23,613 bases of DNA from SIAJ01 sp035258765 (GTDB lineage Bacteria > Planctomycetota > Planctomycetia > Gemmatales > Gemmataceae): the NCBI GenBank assembly GCA_035258765.1, contig DATFWZ010000634.1, forward strand, positions 1 through 23,613, in the 5' to 3' direction. Below, in pieces: positions 14,202 through 21,790 of the stretch (positions are counted from its first letter, which is position 1; every line of letters starts with the position of its first letter). The position numbers and the translations under genes were made by a program. Under the pieces are notes generated by a model, which had not been told where the DNA came from, made no database searches, and saw only the letters and a program-made list of their open reading frames with translations.

Positions 14202-14566
14202 GGGGCCGCCGGGTCCTTGCGGGACGCCTTGGCCGCCCGGACTAGGACGATCGCCAGGGCCACGGCGGCCGGGACCGCGGCGGCCGGGAGCAAGTAGTAG
14301 GTGGTGATGGCCTTGGCGACCGCCCCGATCGTGGCCCCGACGGCCCAGTTGTACAGACGGTCCGGGGTGGTGATGCCCGATACCTGGGACACGACGCTCG
14401 CCCAGTACCGCTTGGCCCATGCGCGGTCGAAGAGCTCGAACCCGGCGTCCTGGGCCATCTTTGGGTTGGCGTTGACGACGGCCTGGCTGAGCTCGTAGTT
14501 GGCGACAATGATCTCTCGCAGCTCGTCGTCCGACTTGGCGGCGTACGTCACGTTCGGGTCGTCCAT
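14198..14566 (-). CDS. Small membrane protein, middle gene of the TPR/HExxH unit
   Basis: 122 residues. A soluble acidic/helical N-terminal half (MDDPNVTYAAKSDDELREII) is followed by two probable membrane helices, about 71-91 (YNWAVGATIGAVAKAITTYY) and 92-112 (LLPAAAVPAAVALAIVLVRA), then a short basic tail. This is the plan of a small membrane anchor with a cytoplasmic head. Start at 14566 is supported by GGGAGG six bases upstream; the stop overlaps the next gene as ATGA. No family recognised. The tight spacing to the HExxH gene suggests the two products act together at the membrane. Confidence 0.8.
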   Translation of the reverse strand: MDDPNVTYAAKSDDELREIIVANYELSQAVVNANPKMAQDAGFELFDRAWAKRYWASVVSQVSGITTPDRLYNWAVGATIGAVAKAITTYYLLPAAAVPAAVALAIVLVRAAKASRKDPAAP

Positions 14567-15297
14567 CTCAGGCCTCCCAGAGGGTTTTCAGATTGGGGCA
14601 ACGATGCGGCGTGTTCACAGGCGGGCCAGGGCGGCCTCCACCTCGCCGGCGCGGGGTCGCCATCGGCGCGCATGATGGAGAGCGCCTCGACCAGGGACGT
14701 CCGGGCCCGGTCAGGCTTGGCCGTCTCGGAGTAGACCCGGGACAGGTTGACGAGGCCACTCGCCTGGCCGCGCCGATCACCCACCTGCTTTGCCAGCTCG
14801 ATCCGCCGGTTCAGCATCGCCGTCGCCGGCCCGTACTGTCGCCGCTGTACGTAGATTTGCGCCAGGTTGTTGAGCGTGTTCCCCTCCCCCTTGCGGTCGC
14901 CGAGCCGCTCGGTGATCGGCAGGCGCATCTCGAAGAGCCGCTCGGCCTCCTTGTCGTCGCCCGCCTGCAAGTAACAGATGGCCAGGGAGTTTAGGGCATT
15001 GCTGTAGCTCTGCGCGTTGCCGATCTCTTCGGCCAGGGCCCCCTGCCGCCCCAGCAATACCGCCGCCTCCTGGAGTTGACCGAGCCGCATGAGGGGCTGG
15101 GCCACGTTGCCCGAGAGGGCGGCCTCCGCCTGCTTGACGGCCGGGCTCGGGGGCAGCCCGCGGAGCCGCGACAACCCGTCCCGGAAGGTGTCGATCGCCC
15201 GCGGGAAATCGCCGGCGCGGGTGAGGGCCATGCCGGCGTTGTTTAGCTTTTCTGCTTCCTGGCAGGCCTCGACGGCCCGCTCCTCTTTAGTCGGCAT
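14548..15297 (-). CDS. TPR-repeat protein, first gene of the unit (3' end probably frameshifted)
   Basis: 249 residues as read, from the ATG at 15297 (GGAGGG seven bases upstream; an upstream ATG at 15315 is less likely). At least five tetratricopeptide-like helical pairs: EACQEAEKLNNAGMALTRAG, QAEAALSGNVAQPLMRLGQL, SNALNSLAICYLQAGDDKEA, GNTLNNLAQIYVQRRQYGPA and GLVNLSRVYSETAKPDRART. TPRs bind partner proteins and this pattern is of the TPR_12 type. The last ~25 residues (after ADGDP) turn into Arg/Trp/Pro-rich text overlapping the next gene by 19 bp. Adding one base near 14655 restores AGEVEAALARL and a TGA at 14615-14617, which looks like the true end and leaves room for the next gene's ribosome site. 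Confidence 0.82.
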   Translation of the reverse strand: MPTKEERAVEACQEAEKLNNAGMALTRAGDFPRAIDTFRDGLSRLRGLPPSPAVKQAEAALSGNVAQPLMRLGQLQEAAVLLGRQGALAEEIGNAQSYSNALNSLAICYLQAGDDKEAERLFEMRLPITERLGDRKGEGNTLNNLAQIYVQRRQYGPATAMLNRRIELAKQVGDRRGQASGLVNLSRVYSETAKPDRARTSLVEALSIMRADGDPAPARWRPPWPACEHAASLPQSENPLGGLRWTTRT

Positions 15298-16125
15298 GTC
15301 CGGTCCCTCCGTCATTGGTTGGCAGGTCCGAGATGTGGGCACGCCCGGGGCCATTCGCACGTTCACGACCACGCCCGGGAACGCGTTCGTGCTGAGTCAG
15401 TTTGCCCCGGCAATCCGTCCGGTCCGCAGCGCCCGAAGCCGGTCATGTGCGGACTTTGGGCCGGCCGCGGGATCGCTCGCGCGGCTGATAAGGGAATAAG
15501 CGAAGGCGGCGGCCAATACCAGACACCGTTTTTCGCCGCCCTTGCATACGGGCCGAGGGGCGTTGGATTCTGAGGCCCGGGTGGGGCTGCGTCGTCCGGC
15601 CGCGATCGGCTGGGGCGTTGCAACCCCTTTGCCTGTAACCGGGCGGACCGCCGGGGCGGCCCAAATCGCCGCGCGAAGAGGCCGCCCGGGGAGAACCGGT
15701 TGTGAGACTGCTGCCGGTCAAAAGCACCCGCATAAGGTCGGGGCGGCCGGGGTGGAGACGTACCTCACCACTTGGTCGTGGAGCGGCACGTCGCCCGGAC
15801 TGATGTCCATGGACTGGCCCAGTAACTACCGGCTACGTACCTGGGCTACCGCGAAAGCCCGCATCGGTTGCATCAGATGCACACTTGACAGTCCGGCGTC
15901 GAGCGCCAGAATACTCATAGATTCCAGGCTTTCCTGATCGTTTGGTGCCTTGGTAACCTCGGACTGAAAATCGCTAGGTCGCCGGTTCAATCCCAGCTCT
16001 GCCTGTCCCGGGGCGGACGGGCCAGGTCACTTGTCCCCTTGGGCTCGGTCGCGGCGTCGGAGTCCGTGGCCCTATCCAGAGGACGGAACCCGCCAGCGGC
16101 AGCTCCGGCCCCGGGAGTTCGCACT
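15298..16125. other. Long intergenic region with a tRNA-like 3' fragment
   Basis: No convincing gene. Open frames here have compositions typical of GC-rich shadow frames. Near 15958-16005 the plus strand has GACTGAAAATC, then GGTCGCCGGTTCAATCCCAGC followed by TCTGCCT: a T-arm (stem 4 of 5 pairs, loop TTCAATC) and something like an anticodon loop, but no matching 5' acceptor strand or D-arm. It may be a decayed tRNA or an integration scar, or chance. Confidence 0.4.
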
Positions 16126-17037
16126 TCAGTGCTCCGCGAAGAATTCGATCGCCAGCCGGCTTGCCGGGAGCCGGAAGGACCCGTGGTTCCCGCGGACGGG
16201 CACCATCTCCACGTCCAGGCCGTGTGCCCTCGCCGCCTGGGCCAGCCGCCGAGTCTCCTCGACGTAGCCGTCGGAGTCGGTGGAGCAGTACAGCCGCGTC
16301 GGGCACTTGAAGCTGGCAGGGAACTCGCCCGGCGACCGCATCCGGAACTCCACCGGGTCGGACGTGTCGAACGGCACCTCCCGCTCGCGCCCCTGGATGA
16401 AGTCCCGCCGGTCCGGTGACCCGTCCAGTGCGGCCGCCGCCCGGAATCGGCCCGACGCCTGGGCCGCCAGCATGGCCAGGGTCCCGCCGGCGCTGTAGCC
16501 GGCCACGTGCACCCGGTCGGGGTCGACGCCGGGCAGTTGAGCCAGTCGGTCGGCCGCCGCCAGCACGTCGTCCACTTCGTCGTAGAACATGGTGAAGGCC
16601 CCGGGGCAGCCGTTCTCCCCGCGCAGCATCGGGGCGAGGACGGCGTACCCGGCCTGCCGGAACGGGGCGGTGTGCTCCCAGTCGCCCTCGTCGAACCCCC
16701 AGCCGCCGTGGAGGAACAGGACGGCCGGACGCCCCTTCCCGGCCGCCTTCGGGACCTGGGCCCAGGCCCGCAGACGGAGCTCCCCAGACCGGTACACCAG
16801 CTCGTCCACGTCCGGCGGCCGCTCCAGGAGGGTGACGTGCACCGCCGAGCGCGGCTCGGGCGACGGGCCGCGGCGAACGAGCTTGGTCTTGAAAGCGCTC
16901 CGCGCGGTAGCGAAGTCGGTGTCTGCCGTAGGCGCCGCGCCCCCACCGGCATTCGGGCGACATCCGGTTCCCACGACCAGAAGGAGAACGAGCAACGGCA
17001 CCACCCAGCGGGTGGGTCTACAGGGACGGCTGCGCAT
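16126..17037 (-). CDS. Exported alpha/beta hydrolase, probable lipoprotein
   Basis: 303 residues. N terminus with a hydrophobic core (12-25, VVPLLVLLLVVGTG) and Cys26, an imperfect lipobox. The hydrolase domain runs about 75-303: oxyanion segment LHGGWG (109-114), nucleophile elbow GYSAGG (Ser182), acid candidate in CSTDSDGY (Asp254 or 256) and His285 in RGNHGSF, giving a complete catalytic triad. The layout (HGG, GxSxG, then a CPTRLYCSTxD strand) matches dienelactone hydrolase/prolyl oligopeptidase-like proteins, acting on an ester or peptide bond outside the cytoplasm. Substrate unknown. ATG at 17037 with GAGGGG about eleven bases upstream; longer frames upstream are shadow sequence. Confidence 0.87.
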   Translation of the reverse strand: MRSRPCRPTRWVVPLLVLLLVVGTGCRPNAGGGAAPTADTDFATARSAFKTKLVRRGPSPEPRSAVHVTLLERPPDVDELVYRSGELRLRAWAQVPKAAGKGRPAVLFLHGGWGFDEGDWEHTAPFRQAGYAVLAPMLRGENGCPGAFTMFYDEVDDVLAAADRLAQLPGVDPDRVHVAGYSAGGTLAMLAAQASGRFRAAAALDGSPDRRDFIQGREREVPFDTSDPVEFRMRSPGEFPASFKCPTRLYCSTDSDGYVEETRRLAQAARAHGLDVEMVPVRGNHGSFRLPASRLAIEFFAEH

Positions 17038-17180
17038 ATGAGAATTGCCCCTCGGCAGTTGGTTAGCCCGGATCGCCCGGCCGCGAATCGCACCCCTCAC
17101 ACGAAAATCAAGGACCACCCGCGTTGGGGAACGCCCAGGCCGATGGTCCAAAGGCGACTCGGCGGCACCGCTTACGGGGG

Positions 17181-17585
17181 CTACTGGAGATACCAGAAGT
17201 CGCCGGCCTTCTTGAATCGAACCGTCACCTTCTCCCCGCCCTTGCCCTTCCCTTCGAACCGGGCCCTCGTCCCGTCCGCCTCCACGACGGGTCTTACCTC
17301 CTTCACCGCTTGCAGGTCCAGCAGGACTTCTTCGGCCATCTCCGCGACCCACTTCTTCAGAAACGTCTTCGCCTTCTCCGGAGTGGCAAGTTCGACGGCC
17401 GCCTCGTCGGGCGGGAGGAAGGCGCGGAGGAACTGCTCGTACTCCTTGGCCTCCAGCAGCCGTCGCGCTTCGGCGAGCGCGCCCTCTGGAGTTCGCCGAG
17501 GGTCTTTCTTGTCGTCCGCCAGGACAGCGCCCGCCAGGACGGCCCCGATTGCGAGCACTGCCACCGTGCGACAACTGCGGCGCAT
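17181..17585 (-). CDS. Exported NTF2-like hypothetical protein
   Basis: 134 residues with signal peptide MRRSCRTVAVLAIGAVLAGA, cleavage about after LAD. The mature part is a helix (TPEGALAEARRLLEAKEYEQ), a second helix with FLKKWVAEMAEEVLLDL, then strands DGTRARFEGKGKGGEKVTV and the closing FKKAGDFWYLQ. Helices first and a strand ending in G-x-W-Y fit a small NTF2/SnoaL or DUF4878-like fold, commonly found in planctomycete exported proteins; function unknown. ATG at 17585. It lies 143 bp from the hydrolase gene, so they may be transcribed together, but no terminator or promoter decides it. Confidence 0.78.
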   Translation of the reverse strand: MRRSCRTVAVLAIGAVLAGAVLADDKKDPRRTPEGALAEARRLLEAKEYEQFLRAFLPPDEAAVELATPEKAKTFLKKWVAEMAEEVLLDLQAVKEVRPVVEADGTRARFEGKGKGGEKVTVRFKKAGDFWYLQ

Positions 17586-17666
17586 ATCGAGTACCTCCAG
17601 ATGGCTTGGGAAACGAATTGAACTTCGCCGCGGCGGCCCAGGACTATCTCCGCCCCGAGGCAGCGG

Positions 17667-17951
17667 TCAGTCGGCGAAGTTCGGGTCGTCCGGTTCTGAA
17701 AACGGGTCGTGTGGGTCGTCGTCCGGATCGGGGCCCGAGGATGGCGGACCGTTCAGTCGACAGGTGGTCACCGTCGTCACCGGCCGCGTGCACAGGTCGA
17801 GCACCAGCAGATACGGCAGGCTCTCCGGGAAGAGCGTGTAGAAGACCGCCTCGCGCCAATGGCCGGGCCGGACGGGCGGCGGGGACGCCTCGCCGGGAGC
17901 CCACAGGGCGGATTTGTCCAGCCGCACCGTGCGGACATCCTTGCCGTCCAC
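17667..17951 (-). CDS. Hypothetical protein with acidic Pro/Asp tail, probably 5'-truncated
   Basis: 94 residues from a GTG at 17951. The core DGKDVRTVRLDKSALWAPG leads to a strand-like VFYTLFPESLPYLLVLDLC and a C-terminal tail rich in Asp/Pro (DPDDDPHDPFSEPDDPNFAD). The frame is open and protein-like for another ~30 codons upstream (about to 18050: RPVSAPEDRPLSPSPQ, QIEVVVRV) but has no ATG or good GTG there before a TGA, so either the start is non-standard or the 5' end was lost. No family recognised. Confidence 0.45.
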   Translation of the reverse strand: MDGKDVRTVRLDKSALWAPGEASPPPVRPGHWREAVFYTLFPESLPYLLVLDLCTRPVTTVTTCRLNGPPSSGPDPDDDPHDPFSEPDDPNFAD

Positions 17952-18549
17952 CCGAACGACGACCTCAATTTGGGGTTGCGGGCTCGGGCTTAACGGCCGG
18001 TCCTCGGGTGCGCTGACCGGGCGGCCGGGCGAGAGCTTAACGCGCCGGGGCGCCGGATTCCAGTATCAGCCCAATCCGACCGCGGGGGCAGCCTGACGGA
18101 CACCATGCATGACTGAGATCGCACGTACAGTCGGCCCGTCGCCTGCGCGATAACGGCCACAACGCTGGGGCGCTCATCGTCCACACGTTCTGGCCGGTAC
18201 TGAGAGGCACGCTGGCGACGGGGGAGAGCTTCAATCCGATAATGAGCGGGGTCCTGCGGAACTTGCGGACGCTCGAAGCTCCTGGTGAGCGACGACACGG
18301 CGCAGGACTGACTGCCAAGCCACTTGCGCCCCTTCCCATTTCCGGATCCACCGCAATATCCCCTCGCATGGCGATCAAGCTGTCCCGCGAGCAGGCCGCC
18401 GCCCTGGCGGACGCGCTCCACCCCCATCTCATGTCATCGGGCCCCTGGTATAGACCCGGCGGTACCGTTAGGTCGGCGGGCCGCCGGGCATACTGACTCC
18501 CGATCCGGGGGACGGGGCGGTCCCGAACGGGGACTGGTCGGAGAACCTG
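17952..18549. other. Intergenic region, little recognisable
   Basis: About 600 bp. The first part may be the lost 5' end of the 17667-17951 gene. A short plus-strand frame at 18369-18496 (MAIKLSREQAAALADALHPH, then a tail with basic residues) looks protein-like for its first 25 residues but ends in GC-shadow sequence and could be a gene fragment. Nothing else supported. Confidence 0.35.
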
Positions 18550-18738
18550 ATGAACAAAGTCCTGCTCTTGAATGTCATCCGTCTTTGCCTCGTTGAGGCC
18601 GACAACCTGTTGGGCGCCGGACAGCACGAACGAGCCCGAGAGCTCGTCCACGGACTCGCTGAGAAAATCGACGAGTACCAGGACTACAAGAAACGCGTCC
18701 TGGCACTGACCGAGGAGGCCACGGTGGGTTGTGTGTAG
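18550..18738 (+). CDS. Small helical hypothetical protein
   Basis: 62 residues, MNKVLLLNVIRLCLVEADNL followed by AGQHERARELVHGLAEKIDE and YQDYKKRVLALTEE. It is wholly helical and amphipathic, with no export signal. CGGAG lies six bases before the ATG, and a terminator follows 34 bp after the stop, both supporting a real gene. The function is unknown; a short TPR-like helical hairpin is possible. Confidence 0.7.
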   Translation: MNKVLLLNVIRLCLVEADNLLGAGQHERARELVHGLAEKIDEYQDYKKRVLALTEEATVGCV

Positions 18739-18772
18739 GACGACCCGCGTTGCGTTTGACCTATGACTCAAC

Positions 18773-18796
18773 AGCCGCTCTCCGGGGCGGCTTTTT
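18773..18796 (+). terminator. Rho-independent terminator
   Basis: AGCCGC (18773-18778), loop TCTCCGGG, GCGGCT (18787-18792), then a run of five T (18792-18796). It lies 34 bp after the small 18550-18738 gene and just before the next transcription unit. Confidence 0.85.
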
Positions 18797-18824
18797 CATT
18801 GAAAAGGATGGGAAGTTAGCCCGC

Positions 18825-19154
18825 ATGACCTGGGACGAGTTACGACACGCACTCCTGCAAGCGACCGCCACGGACCGGGAGGACCTGGGGTTGGACTGCA
18901 TGCGGCAGGCCCACCTCTGGTCGATGGAATTGGAGGCCAGGAAGGAACGGGGTCCGGACGAGCTCCTGATTGACGGGGACCTGGACCGGGTCACGTTCGA
19001 GTGGCACGAGGACAATCGGTGGAGAGGGGAGTTCAAGGTGACGGCCGGAGGTGCCGAGGGGGCCTGGGCCGACGAGGCCGGGGACATCCAGACCAAGGTG
19101 TTCGAACCGTTCCCGGCGTTCTGCATGCACGTGGGGACCAGATATGACGAGTGA
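18825..19154 (+). CDS. Hypothetical small acidic protein, first of an overlapping set
   Basis: 109 residues from the ATG at 18825, chosen because MTWDELRHALLQATATDRED is a clean amphipathic start and the terminator at 18773-18796 lies in any longer version. The N-terminal half is helical, the rest includes strands (RVTFEWHEDNRWRGEFKVTA) and is rich in Asp/Glu, with a Trp-rich surface. It has no signal peptide or catalytic motif. Acidic small cytoplasmic proteins next to larger unknown genes are often antidote or adaptor proteins, but nothing here shows that. The stop overlaps the next gene's start by 11 bp, implying coupling. Confidence 0.7.
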   Translation: MTWDELRHALLQATATDREDLGLDCMRQAHLWSMELEARKERGPDELLIDGDLDRVTFEWHEDNRWRGEFKVTAGGAEGAWADEAGDIQTKVFEPFPAFCMHVGTRYDE

Positions 19155-19740
19155 CCTGGAGGGGATTTGGCGGTTCCTGGAGGCGGACCCTGCCAACCAG
19201 GACGCGCGGGCCGCCCTGGCCGACGCCCTGGGGGACGCGGGGGACGGGCACGAGAGCCCGCTGGGGTACGGGGTGGCCTGGATGCACCACCGCGACTGCT
19301 GGCCCGAGTTCTGCTGGATAAGTGGGGACCATGGGGTGGGGTACTGGTACCTCCCCATCGACCGGGAGACCCCCGTCTTCGGTCAGAAGCTGTTTTGGGA
19401 CTTCGAGTCCAAGACGTTCGTGGCGAGCGTCAAGAAGGCGGCCGAATGGTTGTGGGGCTTGAAGGTCCTGTACGAGGAGCTGTTCAAGCTGGGGCCGTGG
19501 AGGGACGAGCTGTTCCCCAAGCCCGAGCCGGTTGAACTTCCCCCCGGCACAGGCTACGCCCCAGCCCCACGTTACTCCACTCCGGCTCCGTCAGTCGTAC
19601 TCGGTCGCGTCTACGAGCAGCCCAGGGACGGGTTGGTCCGGTTCATCGACCACAACGGCAACTACATGGAGGCGCGTCGCCGGACCAACCGCCCCCTCTT
19701 TGTCAACGACATCCTATTCCTCGACGACGTGGAGGCGTGA
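19144..19740 (+). CDS. Hypothetical protein with TIGR02996-like N terminus
   Basis: 198 residues. The N terminus GIWRFLEADPANQDARAALADALGDAGD resembles the Gemmata-type repeat-companion motif (TIGR02996: LxAILADPxDDxPRLVLADWLEExGD) in spacing, but lacks the DW core. The centre is aromatic-rich (MHHRDCWPEFCW, VGYWYLPIDRETP, AAEWLWGLKVLYEELFK) and the end (LVRFIDHNGNYMEARRR, LFVNDILFLDDVEA) is strand-like. No enzyme motif found. It begins inside the preceding gene and its stop shares TGATG with the next, so the three are translated in series. Confidence 0.75.
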   Translation: MTSDLEGIWRFLEADPANQDARAALADALGDAGDGHESPLGYGVAWMHHRDCWPEFCWISGDHGVGYWYLPIDRETPVFGQKLFWDFESKTFVASVKKAAEWLWGLKVLYEELFKLGPWRDELFPKPEPVELPPGTGYAPAPRYSTPAPSVVLGRVYEQPRDGLVRFIDHNGNYMEARRRTNRPLFVNDILFLDDVEA

Positions 19741-19971
19741 TGGACGAGGAGCGGTTCGGGTACCTGAGGGCCATCGCGGCGGCCGAGAATGAGTGGGGGC
19801 CTATCCTCGCCTACGCGGACTGGCTCGAGAGGAATGGGGACCTGCCGGATGTCGTGGAGGCGATACGGTACGAGCCCGTGACCGCGTCGTTTGCCCAGGA
19901 CGGTTTGGGATGGAAGCTCTGGGAGGAGCCCGGGCGCTCCTTCAAGCTCTTGGTGAAGGGGGGGGCTCATC
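19740..19971 (+). CDS. TIGR02996-domain gene, frame broken at a G8 run
   Basis: Starts on TGATG with GGAGG five bases upstream. MDEERFGYLRAIAAAENEWG then ILAYADWLERNGDLPDVVEA carries the ADWLExxGD core of TIGR02996, a short domain found in many copies in Gemmata genomes, of unknown role. Codons stay protein-like to LGWKLWEEPGRSFKLLVKGG, where a run of eight G (19958-19965) occurs. As read, the frame then continues to 20429 in implausible sequence across two other genes. With seven G it would run straight into the 19972-20289 frame and give one ~182-residue protein. Sequencing error, programmed slippage or a true frameshift are all possible. Confidence 0.62.
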
Positions 19972-20289
19972 ATGGGCGTCCTCTACTCGTACAAGCAATG
20001 GCCCCGCCTCGCCACCTACGAGCGGATTTTCCCAATCGTCGAGGTCCGGGTGACGTACCAGACAGACAGTCCCCTTCGGCTCGAAGACCACGACCTGCCC
20101 ATTGGACCGGAGTCTCTCCCGTTCTTGAAGCGGGTCATCCTACCGCGGACCGTGCCTCTCAACGCGTTGAACGGCAAAAAGGGACTCGTGATACACGGAG
20201 AAATGGAGCTCCACTCCAACCACCTGGCGAAGTGGAGCCCGAACATCCAGCAGAAGTGGCCCAGTGCGGTTGTGAAATGGGAGGGGTAG
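19972..20289 (+). CDS. Hypothetical protein, or C-terminal part of the 19740 gene
   Basis: 105 residues, MGVLYSYKQWPRLATYERIF, then VEVRVTYQTDSPLRLEDHDL and RVILPRTVPLNALNGKKGLV, ending VVKWEG. It is strand-rich, no signal peptide, no known family. Two readings fit: an independent gene whose ribosome site is the AGGGGGGGG run six bases upstream, or the second half of the 19740 gene joined by loss of one G. Its stop is directly abutted, tail to tail, by the convergent 20290-20670 gene. Confidence 0.68.
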   Translation: MGVLYSYKQWPRLATYERIFPIVEVRVTYQTDSPLRLEDHDLPIGPESLPFLKRVILPRTVPLNALNGKKGLVIHGEMELHSNHLAKWSPNIQQKWPSAVVKWEG

Positions 20290-20670
20290 CTAGTACTTCC
20301 CGTCCACCATGTCCAACAGAACCTTCTTGGCCCGGTCCCGCCCGACAATCCCGACCAGTTGCTGGACCCTGGTGGCGAAGTGGGGGACCTGGTCCGGAGT
20401 ACCAGGCTGTTGCGAAGCAACAGCGGTAATGGCCTTGGCCTTGTTCTTCTTCTTGGGCTTGGGCTTGGCGGGGTTGGTGGGGGGGTTGCCACCGCCACCC
20501 GTCGTCCTCTCCCGCAACTCTCTCTTGATGCCCGAAAGGGCCGAGGGAAACCCGGGGGCAGTCACGTCGATGTTCTTGTGGTGCTGCTTGATGTACTCCT
20601 TGACGTCGGTCGTCTGGGCCTCCACTCCGAGCTTGGCCAGGGCCTCTCGGATGGCGTCAGTGGCACTCAT
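20290..20670 (-). CDS. Planctomycete-type hypothetical protein with Lys-rich linker
   Basis: 126 residues. N-terminal domain MSATDAIREALAKLGVEAQT / TDVKEYIKQHHKNIDVTAPG / FPSALSGIKRELRER resembles a winged-helix or HTH-like small domain that I have seen at the start of planctomycete proteins (ATDAIREALxxLGxxA..). A Lys/Pro-rich linker (about 66-80, AKPKPKKKNKAKA) of nucleic-acid-binding type follows, then a helical C-terminal part (ATRVQQLVGIVGRDRAKKVL). DNA binding is an inference. It is the only minus-strand gene among 18550-22543 and abuts its convergent neighbour exactly. Confidence 0.78.
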   Translation of the reverse strand: MSATDAIREALAKLGVEAQTTDVKEYIKQHHKNIDVTAPGFPSALSGIKRELRERTTGGGGNPPTNPAKPKPKKKNKAKAITAVASQQPGTPDQVPHFATRVQQLVGIVGRDRAKKVLLDMVDGKY

Positions 20671-20761
20671 CTACTTCTCCTTGGGGAATGGGCGTTCGTT
20701 CAGGTTCTTTGTTACTCTGGCGGTTTGGGGCCGGTCGGAACAACTGGATTTGGAGGAATCC

Positions 20762-21454
20762 GTGTACAAGTTCGCCCTGACCAAAGACGAGGAACGTGTC
20801 CTGGCCCCCAAAGCTCGCCGGCACGTGAGGAGAGAGAAGGGGGAGGGGGTCAACCCCAACGACCACACCGCCGCCGAGCGGTTGGTGAAGTCGGCCGCGG
20901 GCATGATTGCCAAGTTCGCCCACAAGTGGGCCGATAAGACGGGGTTCCCGTTCGATGATTTGTTCCAGGAGGGGATGCTGGCGGCGACGCGGTGCCTGTC
21001 GAAGTTCGAGCCGGAACAAGGCTACAAGTTCTGCACGTACGCGAGCACGTCGGCGTGGCGGGAGAGATACGTGGAGTTGAAGAGCAAGTTTGCGAAGGAG
21101 TACGCGGTCTCCCCGAACCACCCCCTTCACGGCACGCCGCAAACGCTCGACTCGATGACCCCGCAGGAGGACCCGGCTCCGCGGGAGGACGTGGAGCCCT
21201 TCTTGAAAGTCCTGACGGGGACAACATTCGACTTCCCAGTGAGGGCATACTACGGCATCGGGATGGCGGCCATGAACCAAAGGGAAATCGGGCGAAAGCT
21301 CGGGCTGAGCGGGTCGTGCATCGCCAACCGACTTACCCAGAGCATCGAGGCAATCCGACGAGCGCTTGTTCGAGAGTACGAGAGATGGGGGGGGAAATGC
21401 CGAGGCACGAACCCGTCGCTCAATTGGCCAACGCGCGAGTCGCGCTCGACGTAG
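20762..21454 (+). CDS. Sigma-70-like RNA polymerase sigma factor, compact
   Basis: 230 residues from a GTG at 20762 with GGAGG five bases upstream. After a basic N terminus (ARRHVRREKGEG), sigma region 2 spans about 40-106: AERLVKSAAGMIAKFAHKWA, FPFDDLFQEGMLAATRCLSK (core-binding and the DDLxQEGxL motif) and FEPEQGYKFCTYASTSAWRE (region 2.3-2.4; -10 recognition). A shorter region-4-like helix-turn-helix lies about 170-206 (MNQREIGRKLGLSGSCIANR). The C-terminal ~20 residues after ERWGGK are of poor quality and follow a G8 run. It is smaller than housekeeping sigma and lacks an obvious region 3, so an alternative sigma; regulon and anti-sigma unknown. Confidence 0.85.
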   Translation: MYKFALTKDEERVLAPKARRHVRREKGEGVNPNDHTAAERLVKSAAGMIAKFAHKWADKTGFPFDDLFQEGMLAATRCLSKFEPEQGYKFCTYASTSAWRERYVELKSKFAKEYAVSPNHPLHGTPQTLDSMTPQEDPAPREDVEPFLKVLTGTTFDFPVRAYYGIGMAAMNQREIGRKLGLSGSCIANRLTQSIEAIRRALVREYERWGGKCRGTNPSLNWPTRESRST

Positions 21455-21684
21455 CGAAGCCCTCCTATGACCAGGGTCGTGGGGGATTTGTTCATCCCCC
21501 CAGCGTTCGGGACGAGGCGTTCATTCAGCTTGGGACAAACGTCCTCCACGTCTACTGGATGCCCGAGGGTTACAAAGCCAAGTTGTGCAAACTGGATACC
21601 GTCGAATGGGAGGGGAAACACTGGGAGGCCGAGAAGTGGGAGGAGGAAGCTCGGAATCAACTGGCCGGTCAGCCCCAAGAATAG
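21397..21684 (+). CDS. Hypothetical protein overlapping the sigma factor end
   Basis: 95 residues from the ATG at 21397, preceded by the G8 run and GAAA (GGGGGGGGAAATG). MPRHEPVAQLANARVALDVA, FVHPPSVRDEAFIQLGTNVL and HVYWMPEGYKAKLCKLDTVE then a helical EAEKWEEEARNQLAGQPQE end. It overlaps the annotated sigma end by 58 bp in another frame; if the G run were one base longer, the sigma frame would read into this one. No family recognised. Confidence 0.6.
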   Translation: MPRHEPVAQLANARVALDVAKPSYDQGRGGFVHPPSVRDEAFIQLGTNVLHVYWMPEGYKAKLCKLDTVEWEGKHWEAEKWEEEARNQLAGQPQE

Positions 21685-21790
21685 ACGGCCTTGCGGCCCT
21701 GGTGCGTACCGGGCACAAATTACCGAGTGAGCAATTACTCCAACAATCTCATCGAGCTGTTCAAGGATTTCCCAAATGTAGAGCAACTCT

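Noticed and set aside
15542..15937. 131-codon plus-strand open frame in the 15.3-16.1 kb gap
   Set aside because: No ribosome site, no recognisable motif and shadow-like composition.
16507..17841. 444-codon plus-strand open frame
   Set aside because: Antisense to the hydrolase and NTF2-like genes, which have signal peptides and a catalytic triad; low-complexity shadow.
18037..18771. 244-codon minus-strand open frame
   Set aside because: It runs antisense through the 18550-18738 gene up to the edge of its terminator, and its composition is not protein-like.
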